Assembly (NCBI GenBank): GCA_965224105.1
Contig: CBDCYH010000002.1
Span: 310,001-374,000 of the forward strand
Source of the DNA: CBDCYH01 sp965224105
GTDB lineage: Bacteria; Bacteroidota; Rhodothermia; Rhodothermales; JABDKH01
Direction: 5' to 3'
DNA length: 64,000 bases
The position numbers were made by a program, and so were the translations under genes. Position 1 is the stretch's first letter. Every line of letters begins with the position of its first letter. Below are positions 7,575 through 16,276 of the stretch, in pieces. The notes under the pieces were generated by a model. The model ran no database searches. It had not been told where the DNA came from and saw nothing but the letters and a program-made list of their open reading frames with translations.

Positions 7575-8336
7575 TTATTTCTTGGCTTGTCTGGAGCGTC
7601 GCCCACGTCCGCCATCCTTACCGTCGCGATTGCGCCTTCCGCGTCGTCGCTCGGGTTGCATTTGTGTCATCTGCTGCCGCTGGGCCTGAACGTTAGGACT
7701 CAGATCTGGACGTCCGAGAATCTCACCGCGATAGATCCACACCTTCACCCCGGTCGTGCCGTAAATCGTGTAGGCTGTACCCTCGGCGTAGTCGATATCC
7801 GCTCGCAAGGTGTGCAGCGGGACTCTTCCCTCGAGGTATTGCTCCGTGCGTCCCATTTCTGCGCCACCTAGCCGACCTGAAACTTTTATTCTTATGCCCT
7901 GCGCGCCCATTCTCATGGCGGCCGTAATTGCCTGCTTCATTGCCCGGCGGAAAGACACCCGCCCTTCCAGCTGCTGAGCAATATTTTGAGCAACAAGGCT
8001 TGCATCCAGTTCGGGTCTTTTGATCTCGCTAATGTTGATCTGGATATCCTTCTTCGTCAGCTTTTTGATTTCCTCCCGAAGCTTTTCCACTTCCGTTCCG
8101 CCGCGACCAATTACAACGCCGGGTCGCGAGGTGTGGAGCGTCAAAATCACGCGCTTTGGAGTACGCTCGATTATCACCCTGCTCAATCCGGCACGCTTCA
8201 ATCGCGCGGTCAAGTAGTTGCGTATCTCTTCGTCTTCCACAAGCTTTTCGGCAAAATCATTTTTCGCGTACCAGTTGGAATCCCAACCGCGAATGATACC
8301 GAGCCGAAAGCCTATCGGATTTGTTTTCTGACCCAA
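7575..8336 (-). CDS. rpsC: 30S ribosomal protein S3
   Basis: The 253-aa S3 is longer than the typical 210-235 residues. It starts MGQKTNPIGFRLGIIRGWDS and has the KH domain (VVIGRGGTEVEKLREEIKK). The C-terminal S3 domain contains RMGAQGIRIKVSGRLGGAEM. The final 40 residues form an Arg/Gly/Gln-rich basic tail (QPERRRGRRNRDGKDGGRGR), an extension seen in several lineages. S3 forms the mRNA entry channel with S4 and S5. Confidence 0.97.
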   Translation of the reverse strand: MGQKTNPIGFRLGIIRGWDSNWYAKNDFAEKLVEDEEIRNYLTARLKRAGLSRVIIERTPKRVILTLHTSRPGVVIGRGGTEVEKLREEIKKLTKKDIQINISEIKRPELDASLVAQNIAQQLEGRVSFRRAMKQAITAAMRMGAQGIRIKVSGRLGGAEMGRTEQYLEGRVPLHTLRADIDYAEGTAYTIYGTTGVKVWIYRGEILGRPDLSPNVQAQRQQMTQMQPERRRGRRNRDGKDGGRGRRSRQAKK

Positions 8337-8360
8337 AGCTAAACCTCAGTGTGTGTAATG

Positions 8361-8735
8361 CTAGTCTTCATCTGTTTCATCCTGTGCGGTGCCGACTACC
8401 ACCGTAAGATGGCTAGTCCGCTTGCGAATCCGCTGCGCACGTCCCCGCGGTGCTGGTCGAAATCTCCTAAACATCGGACCTTCGTCAACGCGAATCTCTT
8501 TTACAATAAGGGTCTCCTCATCGAACCGCTCATCCGAATACTTATCCATCAAATTGTGTACGGCCGACAGGATCGTCGACTTAACAGTCATGGTCACCTG
8601 CTGCGGCAGGAAGTTGAGCGTGTTCAGCGCTTCCGGGACGCGCTTCCCGCGTACAACGTTTACCACCGTTCGCATTTTGCGAGGGGAACTGCGTACATAT
8701 TTTCTAACTGCTCGTGCTTCCATATCAATTGGCAA
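8361..8735 (-). CDS. rplV: 50S ribosomal protein L22
   Basis: The 124-aa L22 lines the nascent-peptide exit tunnel. It starts MPIDMEARAVRKYVRSSPRK, contains VNVVRGKRVPEALNTLNFLP, and has the extended hairpin around RVDEGPMFRRFRPAPRGRAQ. A short acidic C-terminal tail (AQDETDED) follows, which is unremarkable. The hairpin tip is the region where macrolide-resistance changes arise in other species; none can be judged here. Confidence 0.97.
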   Translation of the reverse strand: MPIDMEARAVRKYVRSSPRKMRTVVNVVRGKRVPEALNTLNFLPQQVTMTVKSTILSAVHNLMDKYSDERFDEETLIVKEIRVDEGPMFRRFRPAPRGRAQRIRKRTSHLTVVVGTAQDETDED

Positions 8736-8758
8736 TCAATGCCTCTTTAGGACTTCTA

Positions 8759-9028
8759 CTATCTTCGTTTTTCTCCAGAGTGCCCACGGAACAACCGGGT
8801 GGGAGCGAATTCCCCAAGTCGGTGTCCAACCATGTTTTCGGTAACATAAACCGGTACAAACTGCTTACCATTGTGGACAGCAAACGTGTGACCGACAAAC
8901 TCTGGTGTGATCATCGATGCTCGGCTCCAGGTTTTGATCACCTGCTTCTTACCGGAGCTGTTCATCGCGTCAACCTTGCGCTGCAGCTTGTAATAAACGA
9001 AGGGGCCTTTCTTGAGTGAACGTGCCAT
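8759..9028 (-). CDS. rpsS: 30S ribosomal protein S19
   Basis: The 89-aa S19 of the 30S head starts MARSLKKGPFVYYKLQRKVD. It contains KTWSRASMITPEFVGHTFAV and the C-terminal signature ENMVGHRLGEFAPTRLFRGH. It pairs with S13 near the A site. It is positioned between rplB and rplV as expected. Confidence 0.97.
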   Translation of the reverse strand: MARSLKKGPFVYYKLQRKVDAMNSSGKKQVIKTWSRASMITPEFVGHTFAVHNGKQFVPVYVTENMVGHRLGEFAPTRLFRGHSGEKRR

Positions 9029-9051
9029 AAGCAGAATCGTAGTTCGTCTCG

Positions 9052-9879
9052 CTATTTCTTGTTGCGGGATCTGATGATGTATTTGTTAGAGGCTTTCTTC
9101 TTCCTCCTGGTCTTGTACCCTTTCGCCGGGACGCCCGACGGCGATCGCGGGTGCCCACCAGACGCCTTTCCTTCGCCACCTCCCATCGGGTGGTCGACCG
9201 GGTTCATTGCCACGCCCCTGGTCTTGGGTCTCTTGCCAAGCCATCGGGACCTTCCCGCCTTTCCGATATCGATATTCATGTGTTCCGGATTGCTGGTGGT
9301 GCCAATCGTAGCAACACCCTTTACCGGGACCATGCGGGTTTCACCGGAAGGCAACTTCAGGATCGCATACTTTCCTTCCCGCGCCGTGAGCTGGGCAAAC
9401 GTCCCAGCCGATCGCGCAAGTTGTGCGCCTTTTCCGGGTTTCAGTTCTATCGCATGAACAAACGTACCAACGGGAATCTCGGATAAAGGAAGACAGTTAC
9501 CCGGTTCCGGCGCCGAGCCGGGACCGTTGCTTAGCGTCATGCCTACTTTCACCTCATTCGGTGCGATGATGTAGCGTTTCTCGCCGTCCGCGTAAACCAA
9601 CAGTGCTATCCGGGCAGATCGGTTGGGGTCATACTCAATGGATGCAACCCGCGCCGGGATGCCATTCTTGTCCCGCTTGAAATCGATAATCCGATAGCGT
9701 CGCTTGTGCCCACCACCCTGATGGCGAACCATGATCCGCCCGGTATTATTCCGGCCGCCCTTGCGACGAACTGGTCCTAGCAGCGACTTCTCCGGCGTCG
9801 ATTTCGTAATTGTGTCGAAAGCGGAGACCGATCGGTGCCGTTGTCCCGGTGTAACTGGTTTAAGTTTTTTTACTGGCAT
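9052..9879 (-). CDS. rplB: 50S ribosomal protein L2
   Basis: The 275-aa L2 is required for peptidyl-transferase activity and subunit association. It begins MPVKKLKPVTPGQRHRSV. It contains the RNA-binding domain (GGRNNTGRIMVRHQGGGHKR) and the near-invariant C-terminal segment VAMNPVDHPMGGGEGKASGG, which includes the conserved histidine beside the peptidyl-transferase centre. Length is normal. Confidence 0.98.
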   Translation of the reverse strand: MPVKKLKPVTPGQRHRSVSAFDTITKSTPEKSLLGPVRRKGGRNNTGRIMVRHQGGGHKRRYRIIDFKRDKNGIPARVASIEYDPNRSARIALLVYADGEKRYIIAPNEVKVGMTLSNGPGSAPEPGNCLPLSEIPVGTFVHAIELKPGKGAQLARSAGTFAQLTAREGKYAILKLPSGETRMVPVKGVATIGTTSNPEHMNIDIGKAGRSRWLGKRPKTRGVAMNPVDHPMGGGEGKASGGHPRSPSGVPAKGYKTRRKKKASNKYIIRSRNKK

Positions 9880-9922
9880 AATTCTGGTTGAGGCTTAACT
9901 GCTTGTGCTTTGCGCCTCTAAT

Positions 9923-10222
9923 CTAAACGTCTCCGAAAAAGTCTATTTCTTCGCTATCCGTTGTTAGCGTTACGATCGCCTTCTTGTAGGAGCTGGTCTT
10001 TCCAACAATGGGCCCGCTCCTGGAATTCTGCGACTTGCGCTTCCCGCGCACAATCATCGTTCGCACCGCCTTAATTTTTACGTCCGGATACTTCTCCTGG
10101 ATCGCCTTCTTAATCTCCACCTTGTTCGCATCCTTGCGGACCATGAACGCATAATTGTTCGTCTCAATCATCGCGCTCAGCTTCTCCGTAACGAGTGGCT
10201 TTATCAACACGTTGTTTGCCAT
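9923..10222 (-). CDS. rplW: 50S ribosomal protein L23
   Basis: The 99-aa L23 sits at the tunnel exit and is the docking site for trigger factor and SRP. It starts MANNVLIKPLVTEKLSAMIE, contains YAFMVRKDANKVEIKKAIQE, and has a basic loop (RGKRKSQNSRSGPIVGKTSS). It lies between rplD and rplB in standard order. Confidence 0.96.
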   Translation of the reverse strand: MANNVLIKPLVTEKLSAMIETNNYAFMVRKDANKVEIKKAIQEKYPDVKIKAVRTMIVRGKRKSQNSRSGPIVGKTSSYKKAIVTLTTDSEEIDFFGDV

Positions 10223-10236
10223 AATAAATCTCCCCG

Positions 10237-10863
10237 TTACGTGTACATGTTAGATATACTCTCGACAGCACCTTCCTGAATCAGTACAACGCCAGCATTC
10301 AGAATGTCGAGTGTGGATGCACTGGAAGCTTCACGAACTACAACTTCCGGAATGTTGCGACCCGACTGGTTTATTTCTGCCTGATTACCGTTCGTGAGCA
10401 TCAAGACTTTCGTTCCTGTCAGATCATTGGCATCTAGAAGTGCCTGCAACCCGTTAGTATCCGGTTCGTCGTAGGAGAAGTCCTCGATCACTCGAATTTC
10501 TTTCGCCTGCGCCTTTGTTGCAAACGCCGATCTCCTGGCGAGCTTCTTGGTTTTCCGGTTAATCTTAAGGCGATACTTGTGCGGCCGTGGTCCAAAGATG
10601 GTACCACCACTACGACGCACTGGAGACTTTGCGCTTCCCGCTCGTGCACTCCCCGTTCCTTTCTGACGGTAAAGCTTACGAGTCGATCCCCTGGTCTCAC
10701 CTCGTTCTTTTGCCTTGTGGGTGCCTTGCCGATTGTGCGCCTGGATCCGCCGGACATCCAGCCACATCACATGATCGTTCGGCTCCTGCTTGGCAATAGC
10801 GTCATCGATCGTTACCGATCTACCGGACGCTTTTCCCTCTAGATTGTAGACTTTTAATTTCAT
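10237..10863 (-). CDS. rplD: 50S ribosomal protein L4
   Basis: The 208-aa L4 has a globular domain and a long tunnel loop. The loop signature is RKLYRQKGTGSARAGSAKSP followed by RRSGGTIFGPRPHKY. The C-terminal half includes TGTKVLMLTNGNQAEINQSG and ILNAGVVLIQEGAVES. In E. coli L4 autoregulates the S10 operon; no equivalent leader structure could be verified here. It follows rplC by six bases. Confidence 0.97.
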   Translation of the reverse strand: MKLKVYNLEGKASGRSVTIDDAIAKQEPNDHVMWLDVRRIQAHNRQGTHKAKERGETRGSTRKLYRQKGTGSARAGSAKSPVRRSGGTIFGPRPHKYRLKINRKTKKLARRSAFATKAQAKEIRVIEDFSYDEPDTNGLQALLDANDLTGTKVLMLTNGNQAEINQSGRNIPEVVVREASSASTLDILNAGVVLIQEGAVESISNMYT

Positions 10864-10869
10864 TGAATT

Positions 10870-11550
10870 CTACTCCGCCGCTTCGTCGTTTGAGTCCTCT
10901 TGCTGCGTCCTCTCTGGAAGTGGCGAGCCTGGCTGCTTGTGGAGTTCCACATAACTGTTGATGGCGCCTGGTACAGCACCACGAATAAGAATGGCCTTTT
11001 GATCAGGAAGAATCCGAACAACCTCGAGATTCTTAACCATGGCTCGAACGCCACCGGTCCTGCCAGCCATTTTCATCCCTTTAAATACGCGGGATGGAGT
11101 ACTCGCCGCTCCAATCGAACCAGGAGCCCGCTGTCGGTTATGCTGACCGTGCGTCCTTCCTCCTACGCCTGCAAATCCGTGACGCTTAACCACACCCTGA
11201 AATCCCTTTCCTTTGGAAGTTCCGGCAACATCAATTCGTTCACCCACCTCAAACAAGTCTTCGAGGCCTACAGTATCGCCCAGGCCAACATCAATAGCGT
11301 CAAACTCTCGAACGATCCGCTTTGGTGACGTTCCAGCTTTGCCAAAATGACCTTGAAGTGCTTTCGTGGTGCGCTTCTCCTTCTTCTCGCCTGTTGCTAA
11401 TTGCATTGCCGTGTAGCCGTCGACCTCTTCTGTACGAATTTGAGTAACAACGTTGTCGTCAGCCTTTACAACCGTGCACGGAATACTATTGCCATCATCG
11501 TCGAAGATGCTGGTCATCCCTATTTTGACGCCGATTAAACCGATGCTCAT
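10870..11550 (-). CDS. rplC: 50S ribosomal protein L3
   Basis: The 226-aa L3 is an early-assembly protein reaching toward the peptidyl-transferase centre. It starts MSIGLIGVKIGMTSIFDDDG. The tip region is SKGKGFQGVVKRHGFAGVGG followed by RTHGQHNRQRAPGSIG. It is somewhat longer than the usual 205-212 residues because of an acidic C-terminal tail (QQEDSNDEAAE). A Shine-Dalgarno-like AGAGGTG lies just before the ATG, directly after the stop of the embedded lipoprotein gene. Confidence 0.97.
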   Translation of the reverse strand: MSIGLIGVKIGMTSIFDDDGNSIPCTVVKADDNVVTQIRTEEVDGYTAMQLATGEKKEKRTTKALQGHFGKAGTSPKRIVREFDAIDVGLGDTVGLEDLFEVGERIDVAGTSKGKGFQGVVKRHGFAGVGGRTHGQHNRQRAPGSIGAASTPSRVFKGMKMAGRTGGVRAMVKNLEVVRILPDQKAILIRGAVPGAINSYVELHKQPGSPLPERTQQEDSNDEAAE

Positions 11551-11560
11551 TCTTGCACCT

Positions 11561-12043
11561 CTATTGAAGTCTCAGGTCCAGCTGCAACTGGCCTTGAAAC
11601 GGAGTTCCCAAAATGGTATTAATCACCTGCGTGGTCGATGCATCGAACGTGATAGAAAGGTCTTCGTCTCCAGTGAAGTCGTAGCCGGTCGTTACCGTCG
11701 CTGCGGTACCACTTACAGAAAATTGAACCGTCTCTGTTTCGTTGTTCGATTGAAACGTCCCGGACGCGGTACCGTCTAGCACATTCTCGTTGTCGGAGTC
11801 TGCGAAAATGGTAAAGTTATCCGGTCGCGTAAACGTAAACGTGATCGCCTGATAAGTCGTATCGAGTCGCTGCCCCACACTGCCATCGCTGTCGATACCA
11901 CTAATCACATCCCATTCGCCTATGAATAAGTTGTTCGCATCCGTCGATGGGCCGTCGGGTGTCGGATCGGAATCGCACGCCGACAAGCCAAGCAACGCTA
12001 TGCTGGCAACCAGTAATATCAATATGTTAAACTTGCCTTTCAC
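11561..12043 (-). CDS. Putative lipoprotein with lipocalin-like domain, embedded in the S10 operon
   Basis: The product is 160 aa. The N-terminus is a type II (lipoprotein) signal: basic MKGKFN, a hydrophobic stretch, then the lipobox LGLSAC with the lipidated Cys near residue 23, followed by an Asp/Ser/Pro-rich linker. The mature part (FIGEWDV, then alternating beta-like stretches such as AITFTFTRPDNFTIFADSDN) resembles small lipocalin-like domains of Bacteroidota lipoproteins. I do not recognise a named family. The start is GTG at 12041-12043, overlapping the rpsJ TAG by one base (TAGTG), with AAGGGA just upstream. Only ten bases separate its stop from rplC. No function is assignable; the location inside the S10 operon is the remarkable fact. 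Confidence 0.85.
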   Translation of the reverse strand: MKGKFNILILLVASIALLGLSACDSDPTPDGPSTDANNLFIGEWDVISGIDSDGSVGQRLDTTYQAITFTFTRPDNFTIFADSDNENVLDGTASGTFQSNNETETVQFSVSGTAATVTTGYDFTGDEDLSITFDASTTQVINTILGTPFQGQLQLDLRLQ

Positions 12044-12351
12044 TATCCCTTGATTTCTACGTCGACCCCACTCGGAAGCTCAAGCTTCAACAGTGCGTCG
12101 ACTGTTTTACTGCTAGTAGAAAGGATGTCAATTAGCCGTTTGTGACTTCTAGTCTCAAACTGCTCTCTGCTCTTTTTGTCAACGTGTGGACTGCGGAGCA
12201 CGGTATAAACCGACTTCTTCGTTGGCAAGGGAATCGGACCACTAACTACAGCGCCGGTAGACTTTACCGTTCTGATAATTTTCTCTGCACTCTTATCAAT
12301 CAATGTGTGATCGTAAGATTTGAGTTTGATCCGAATTTTCTGACTAGCCAT
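12043..12351 (-). CDS. rpsJ: 30S ribosomal protein S10
   Basis: The 102-aa S10 of the 30S head is also known as the transcription antitermination partner NusE. It starts MASQKIRIKLKSYDHTLIDK and has VSGPIPLPTKKSVYTVLRSP and KKSREQFETRSHKRLIDI. The gene normally precedes rplC directly. Here its stop codon overlaps the start of a lipoprotein gene instead. A nine-bp hairpin lies 15 bases upstream of its ATG, between it and tuf. Confidence 0.97.
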   Translation of the reverse strand: MASQKIRIKLKSYDHTLIDKSAEKIIRTVKSTGAVVSGPIPLPTKKSVYTVLRSPHVDKKSREQFETRSHKRLIDILSTSSKTVDALLKLELPSGVDVEIKG

Positions 12352-12366
12352 ATCTATGTAGTAAGC

Positions 12367-12388
12367 TGCGCCACGAGTCCGTGGCGCA
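12367..12388 (-). promoter_or_regulatory. Perfect 9-bp hairpin between tuf and rpsJ
   Basis: The two arms TGCGCCACG and CGTGGCGCA are perfect reverse complements around a four-base loop, lying 16 bases after the tuf stop and 15 bases before the rpsJ ATG. On the coding (minus) strand no T-run follows the stem, so it is not a classic terminator. A role as an mRNA-processing site, stability element or attenuator between the str and S10 segments is inferred, not shown. Confidence 0.6.
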
Positions 12389-12404
12389 ATCTATTCTCTT
12401 TTTG

Positions 12405-13595
12405 TTAGTCGAGGATTTTGGTTACGACACCAGCGCCGACCGTCCGACCACCTTCACGGATCGCAAAGCGCAATCCCTCTTCCATCGCAACCGGCACGAT
12501 AAGCTTCACCTTGAACTGCGTGTTATCTCCAGGCATCACCATCTCCACGCCCTCCGGCAACTCGATGTCACCCGTCACGTCCGTCGTACGGAAGTAAAAC
12601 TGCGGACGATACCCTTTGAAGAACGGCGTGTGCCGACCACCCTCGTCCTTCGACAACACGTACACCTCAGCTGTAAACTCCTTGTGCGGCTTTACGCTGC
12701 CCGGCTTGCACACAACCATCCCCCGCTCAACCGCCGTCTTGTCAATGCCCCGAAGCAACAAACCAACATTGTCCCCTGCCTCACCGCGGTCCAGCAGCTT
12801 CCGGAACATCTCCACACCCGTCACCACCGAGTTTAGATTCTCCTCCTGCATTCCAATAATCTCCACCGGATCGCTCGAGTTGATCACACCGCGCTCAATT
12901 CGACCCGTCACAACCGTACCTCGGCCCGTGATCGAAAATACATCCTCCACCGGCATCAAGAACGGCTTGTCCATATCGCGTTCCGGAGTCGGGATGTAGC
13001 TGTCTACATGGCCCATCAGCTCCAGTACCTTGTCCTCCCACTCCGATTCTCCGTTGAGCGCCCCCAAAGCACTACCTGCCACTACCGGTATCTCGTCTCC
13101 AGGAAACTCATACGTGTCCAGCAATTCTCGCACTTCCATCTCCACCAGCTCCAACAACTCCTCGTCGTCCACCAGGTCCACCTTGTTCAAAAACACCACG
13201 ATGTATGGAACCCCTACCTGACGGGCTAGAAGAATGTGCTCCCGCGTCTGTGGCATCGGGCCGTCGGTCGCTGCTACCACCAGAATCGCACCGTCCATCT
13301 GCGCGGCTCCCGTGACCATGTTCTTTACATAGTCCGCGTGGCCCGGACAGTCCACGTGCGCGTAATGACGATTCTCTGTCTCGTACTCCACGTGCGCCGT
13401 CGCGATCGTAATACCACGCTCGCGCTCTTCCGGAGCGTTGTCGATCGAATCAAACGAACGTATCTCGTTGCCTGTCACGCGCTTGGACAGTACCGTGGTA
13501 ATTGCTGCCGTCAATGTGGTCTTCCCGTGATCCACGTGACCGATCGTTCCCACGTTCACATGGGGCTTGTTTCGTTGAAATGTCTCCTTCGCCAT
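12405..13595 (-). CDS. tuf: Elongation factor Tu
   Basis: The 396-aa GTPase delivers aminoacyl-tRNA to the ribosomal A site. The G1 motif GHVDHGKT is at residues 19-26. DCPGHADYVKNMVTGAAQMD (G3) and NKVD (G4) are present, and the beta-barrel domains 2 and 3 follow through the C-terminal GRTVGAGVVTKILD. Length matches the family. It sits between fusA and rpsJ with 51- and 53-base spacers, joining the str and S10 operons. Only this copy is visible in the window. Confidence 0.98.
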   Translation of the reverse strand: MAKETFQRNKPHVNVGTIGHVDHGKTTLTAAITTVLSKRVTGNEIRSFDSIDNAPEERERGITIATAHVEYETENRHYAHVDCPGHADYVKNMVTGAAQMDGAILVVAATDGPMPQTREHILLARQVGVPYIVVFLNKVDLVDDEELLELVEMEVRELLDTYEFPGDEIPVVAGSALGALNGESEWEDKVLELMGHVDSYIPTPERDMDKPFLMPVEDVFSITGRGTVVTGRIERGVINSSDPVEIIGMQEENLNSVVTGVEMFRKLLDRGEAGDNVGLLLRGIDKTAVERGMVVCKPGSVKPHKEFTAEVYVLSKDEGGRHTPFFKGYRPQFYFRTTDVTGDIELPEGVEMVMPGDNTQFKVKLIVPVAMEEGLRFAIREGGRTVGAGVVTKILD

Positions 13596-13646
13596 AGCTG
13601 GTGCTCCTGATTAGAAATACTAGGTTTTGACTATTAGTTGTCTTGT

Positions 13647-15743
13647 TTAAACTTCGCTCACGACGCCCTTGGCCGCCGATACAATTTCTTCCGCGATTGT
13701 TTTCGGGACCTGTTCGTAATGATCAAACTGCATCGAGTACAGAGCCCTACCCTGCGTAATCGACCGCATGTCGGTTGAGTATCCGAACATTGCCGAGAGC
13801 GGAACCAGTGCCTTGATAACTTGCGCATCTTGGCGCTGGGACATGTTCTGTATTTTCCCTCGGCGGCTGTTGAGGTCGCCAATTACGTCACCCATGTACT
13901 CATCAGGGGTCACGACTTCGACTTCCATGATTGGCTCCATGAGTGTTGGGCTTGCTTTGCGCGCCGCACTCCTGAACGCCATCCGACCCGCTACCTCAAA
14001 CGAGAGCTGATCTGAGTCAACGTTGTGGAATTTTCCATCATATAGTCGCGCGCGGATGCCTTCGATCGGATATCCCGCAAGCGGTCCTTGCTCGAGCGCC
14101 GATTTGATTCCCTTTTCAACCGACGGAATAAATTCGCGAGGAATCGCCCCGCCTTTGATCTCGTCAATAAACTCGAAGCCGACTCCATTTTCGGTTGGGC
14201 CGATTTCCACATACACCTCAGCAAACTGCCCGCGACCACCTGACTGCTTCTTGTGGGTATAATGCTCATCCACAGTGCTCCGGATGGCCTCGCGATAGGC
14301 TACCTGCGGTTTACCAACGTTGGCTTCGACTTTGAACTCTCGCTTCAGTCTGTCAACAATGATCTCGAGATGCAACTCACCCATTCCGGCGATCAGTGTC
14401 TGTCCGGTTTCTTCATCTGTCGAGACTTTGAATGTCGGATCCTCTTCGGCCAACTTCTGCAATCCTGTGCCCAGCTTATCGGAGTCTGCCTTGGTTTTTG
14501 GCTCAATGGCAATTCGGATAACGGGCTCAGGAAAGTCCATCTTCTCCAGAACGATCGGGTGGTCCGGACTACAGAGAGTGTCTCCTGTTTTAATCGCTTT
14601 TAGTCCAACCGCCGCGGCGATGTCGCCAGCCTGCACCTCGTCAATATCCTCCCGGGAGTTCGCGTGCATAAACAGCAAGCGACCAACTCTTTCCTTCTTT
14701 TCTGTTGAGGCGTTAAGCACCTGCGACCCCTTTGCAAGCGTGCCAGAATAGACTCGGAAGAATGTCAACTTTCCGACGTACGGGTCCGTGGCAATTTTGA
14801 AAGCGATAGCGCTAAAGGGTGCCTCTGGGGTCGAGTCTCTGCTTTCCTCTCGATCTGTACGCGGTACAAATCCGGAAACTGCTGGCACGTCGATTGGACT
14901 AGGAAGATAATCGATAACTCCATCGAGGAGTCGTTGAACACCTTTGTTCTTGAATGCCGATCCACAAAAAACAGGAGTAATATCCAGACTTAGGGTGGCA
15001 GCGCGCACTGTCTCCTTAATTTCATCCCCGGTGATATTCTCACCTTCGAGATACTTCATCAGCAGCTCGTCATTATGCTCAGCGATCGCCTCGAGCAGAT
15101 TGATTCGCCAGTGACGTGCGGCATTTTGCAAATCTTTGGGTACATCGATTTCATCCCAGCTTGCGCCCTGTGTCGAATCGTCCCAAACGATAGCCTTGTT
15201 TGTCACGAGGTCGATCACCCCTTTGAACATTTCTCCTTCCCCGATCGGAATTTGGAGAGGAACGGCATTTGCGCCCAGCCTGTCCTTCATCATCGAGACG
15301 GCACCCTCAAAGTCGGCGCCGGTTCGATCCATTTTGTTCACAAACGCGATGCGCGGTACGGCGTACTTGTTTGCCTGTCGCCACACAGTTTCGGATTGCG
15401 GCTCTACGCCACCAACTGAACAGAAAAGTGCAACTGCGCCGTCGAGTACGCGGAGCGATCTCTCAACCTCGACCGTAAAGTCAACGTGACCAGGTGTGTC
15501 GATGATGTTGATTCTATTGTCTTTCCAGAAGCAGGTTGTGGCAGCACTCGTAATCGTGATGCCGCGCTCTTTTTCCTGCTCCATCCAGTCCATTGTCGCG
15601 CCACCGTCGTGCACCTCTCCCATCCGGTGGAGTCGCCCGGTGTAGAACAGGATCCGTTCAGTGGTCGTCGTCTTACCGGCATCTATGTGAGCCATGATGC
15701 CGATATTCCGGGTACGAGATAATGGAATCTTTTTTCCAGACAT
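13647..15743 (-). CDS. fusA: Elongation factor G
   Basis: The 698-aa translocase GTPase catalyses tRNA-mRNA movement after peptide-bond formation. The G1 motif AHIDAGKTT is at residues 18-26, followed by ERGITITSAATTC (switch I), DTPGHVDFTVEVERSLRVLD (G3) and NKMDRTGADF (G4). Domains II to V are complete, ending with IAEEIVSAAKGVVSEV. It lies six bases after rpsG, the conserved str-operon order. The fusidic-acid binding region cannot be judged for resistance by eye. Confidence 0.98.
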   Translation of the reverse strand: MSGKKIPLSRTRNIGIMAHIDAGKTTTTERILFYTGRLHRMGEVHDGGATMDWMEQEKERGITITSAATTCFWKDNRINIIDTPGHVDFTVEVERSLRVLDGAVALFCSVGGVEPQSETVWRQANKYAVPRIAFVNKMDRTGADFEGAVSMMKDRLGANAVPLQIPIGEGEMFKGVIDLVTNKAIVWDDSTQGASWDEIDVPKDLQNAARHWRINLLEAIAEHNDELLMKYLEGENITGDEIKETVRAATLSLDITPVFCGSAFKNKGVQRLLDGVIDYLPSPIDVPAVSGFVPRTDREESRDSTPEAPFSAIAFKIATDPYVGKLTFFRVYSGTLAKGSQVLNASTEKKERVGRLLFMHANSREDIDEVQAGDIAAAVGLKAIKTGDTLCSPDHPIVLEKMDFPEPVIRIAIEPKTKADSDKLGTGLQKLAEEDPTFKVSTDEETGQTLIAGMGELHLEIIVDRLKREFKVEANVGKPQVAYREAIRSTVDEHYTHKKQSGGRGQFAEVYVEIGPTENGVGFEFIDEIKGGAIPREFIPSVEKGIKSALEQGPLAGYPIEGIRARLYDGKFHNVDSDQLSFEVAGRMAFRSAARKASPTLMEPIMEVEVVTPDEYMGDVIGDLNSRRGKIQNMSQRQDAQVIKALVPLSAMFGYSTDMRSITQGRALYSMQFDHYEQVPKTIAEEIVSAAKGVVSEV

Positions 15744-15749
15744 CGCTTG

Positions 15750-16217
15750 TTAGAACCTGAAATGTGAAAAGGCCTTGTTTGCCTCGGCCATTCTGTGAGT
15801 GTCGTCTTTTTTCTTGATCGCGCCGCCTTCTCCCTTCGCCGCGCTTATCAATTCGTTTGCCAGCCTATTTGCCAGGCTCTTGTCATTTCGCGACCGCGCG
15901 TTTTGGATAATCCAGCGGAAAGCGAGGGTTGTCCGTCGCTCGGGTCGCACCTCAATGGGAACCTGGTAGGTGGCACCGCCAACTCGCCTGCTCCTTACTT
16001 CAACTAGTGGTGCAACATTGTTGACAGCCTTCTTGAACACTTCGACGCCAGGCTCCTTCATGCGCTCCTCGATGACATCGAAGGCTTTGTAGATGACCTT
16101 CTGCGCAACGTTCTTTTTTCCGTCCTGCATCACGCTATTCACAAACCGCGCCACGAGGACATCGTTGTAGACTGGATCTGGCGATACGATTCGCCTTTCG
16201 GCACTTTTTCTACGCAT
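15750..16217 (-). CDS. rpsG: 30S ribosomal protein S7
   Basis: The 155-aa S7 nucleates assembly of the 30S head. It starts MRRKSAERRIVSPDPVYNDV, has VARFVNSVMQDGKKNVAQKV, and has the C-terminal RMAEANKAFSHFRF. The beta-hairpin region VGGATYQVPIEVRPERR contacts the E site. Order and spacing in the str operon are normal. Confidence 0.97.
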   Translation of the reverse strand: MRRKSAERRIVSPDPVYNDVLVARFVNSVMQDGKKNVAQKVIYKAFDVIEERMKEPGVEVFKKAVNNVAPLVEVRSRRVGGATYQVPIEVRPERRTTLAFRWIIQNARSRNDKSLANRLANELISAAKGEGGAIKKKDDTHRMAEANKAFSHFRF

Positions 16218-16276
16218 ATACTATTTCTGTCGTATTGATTTCGTGCTTGTCGCTCTCGCGGTGCAAGCAATCGTTT

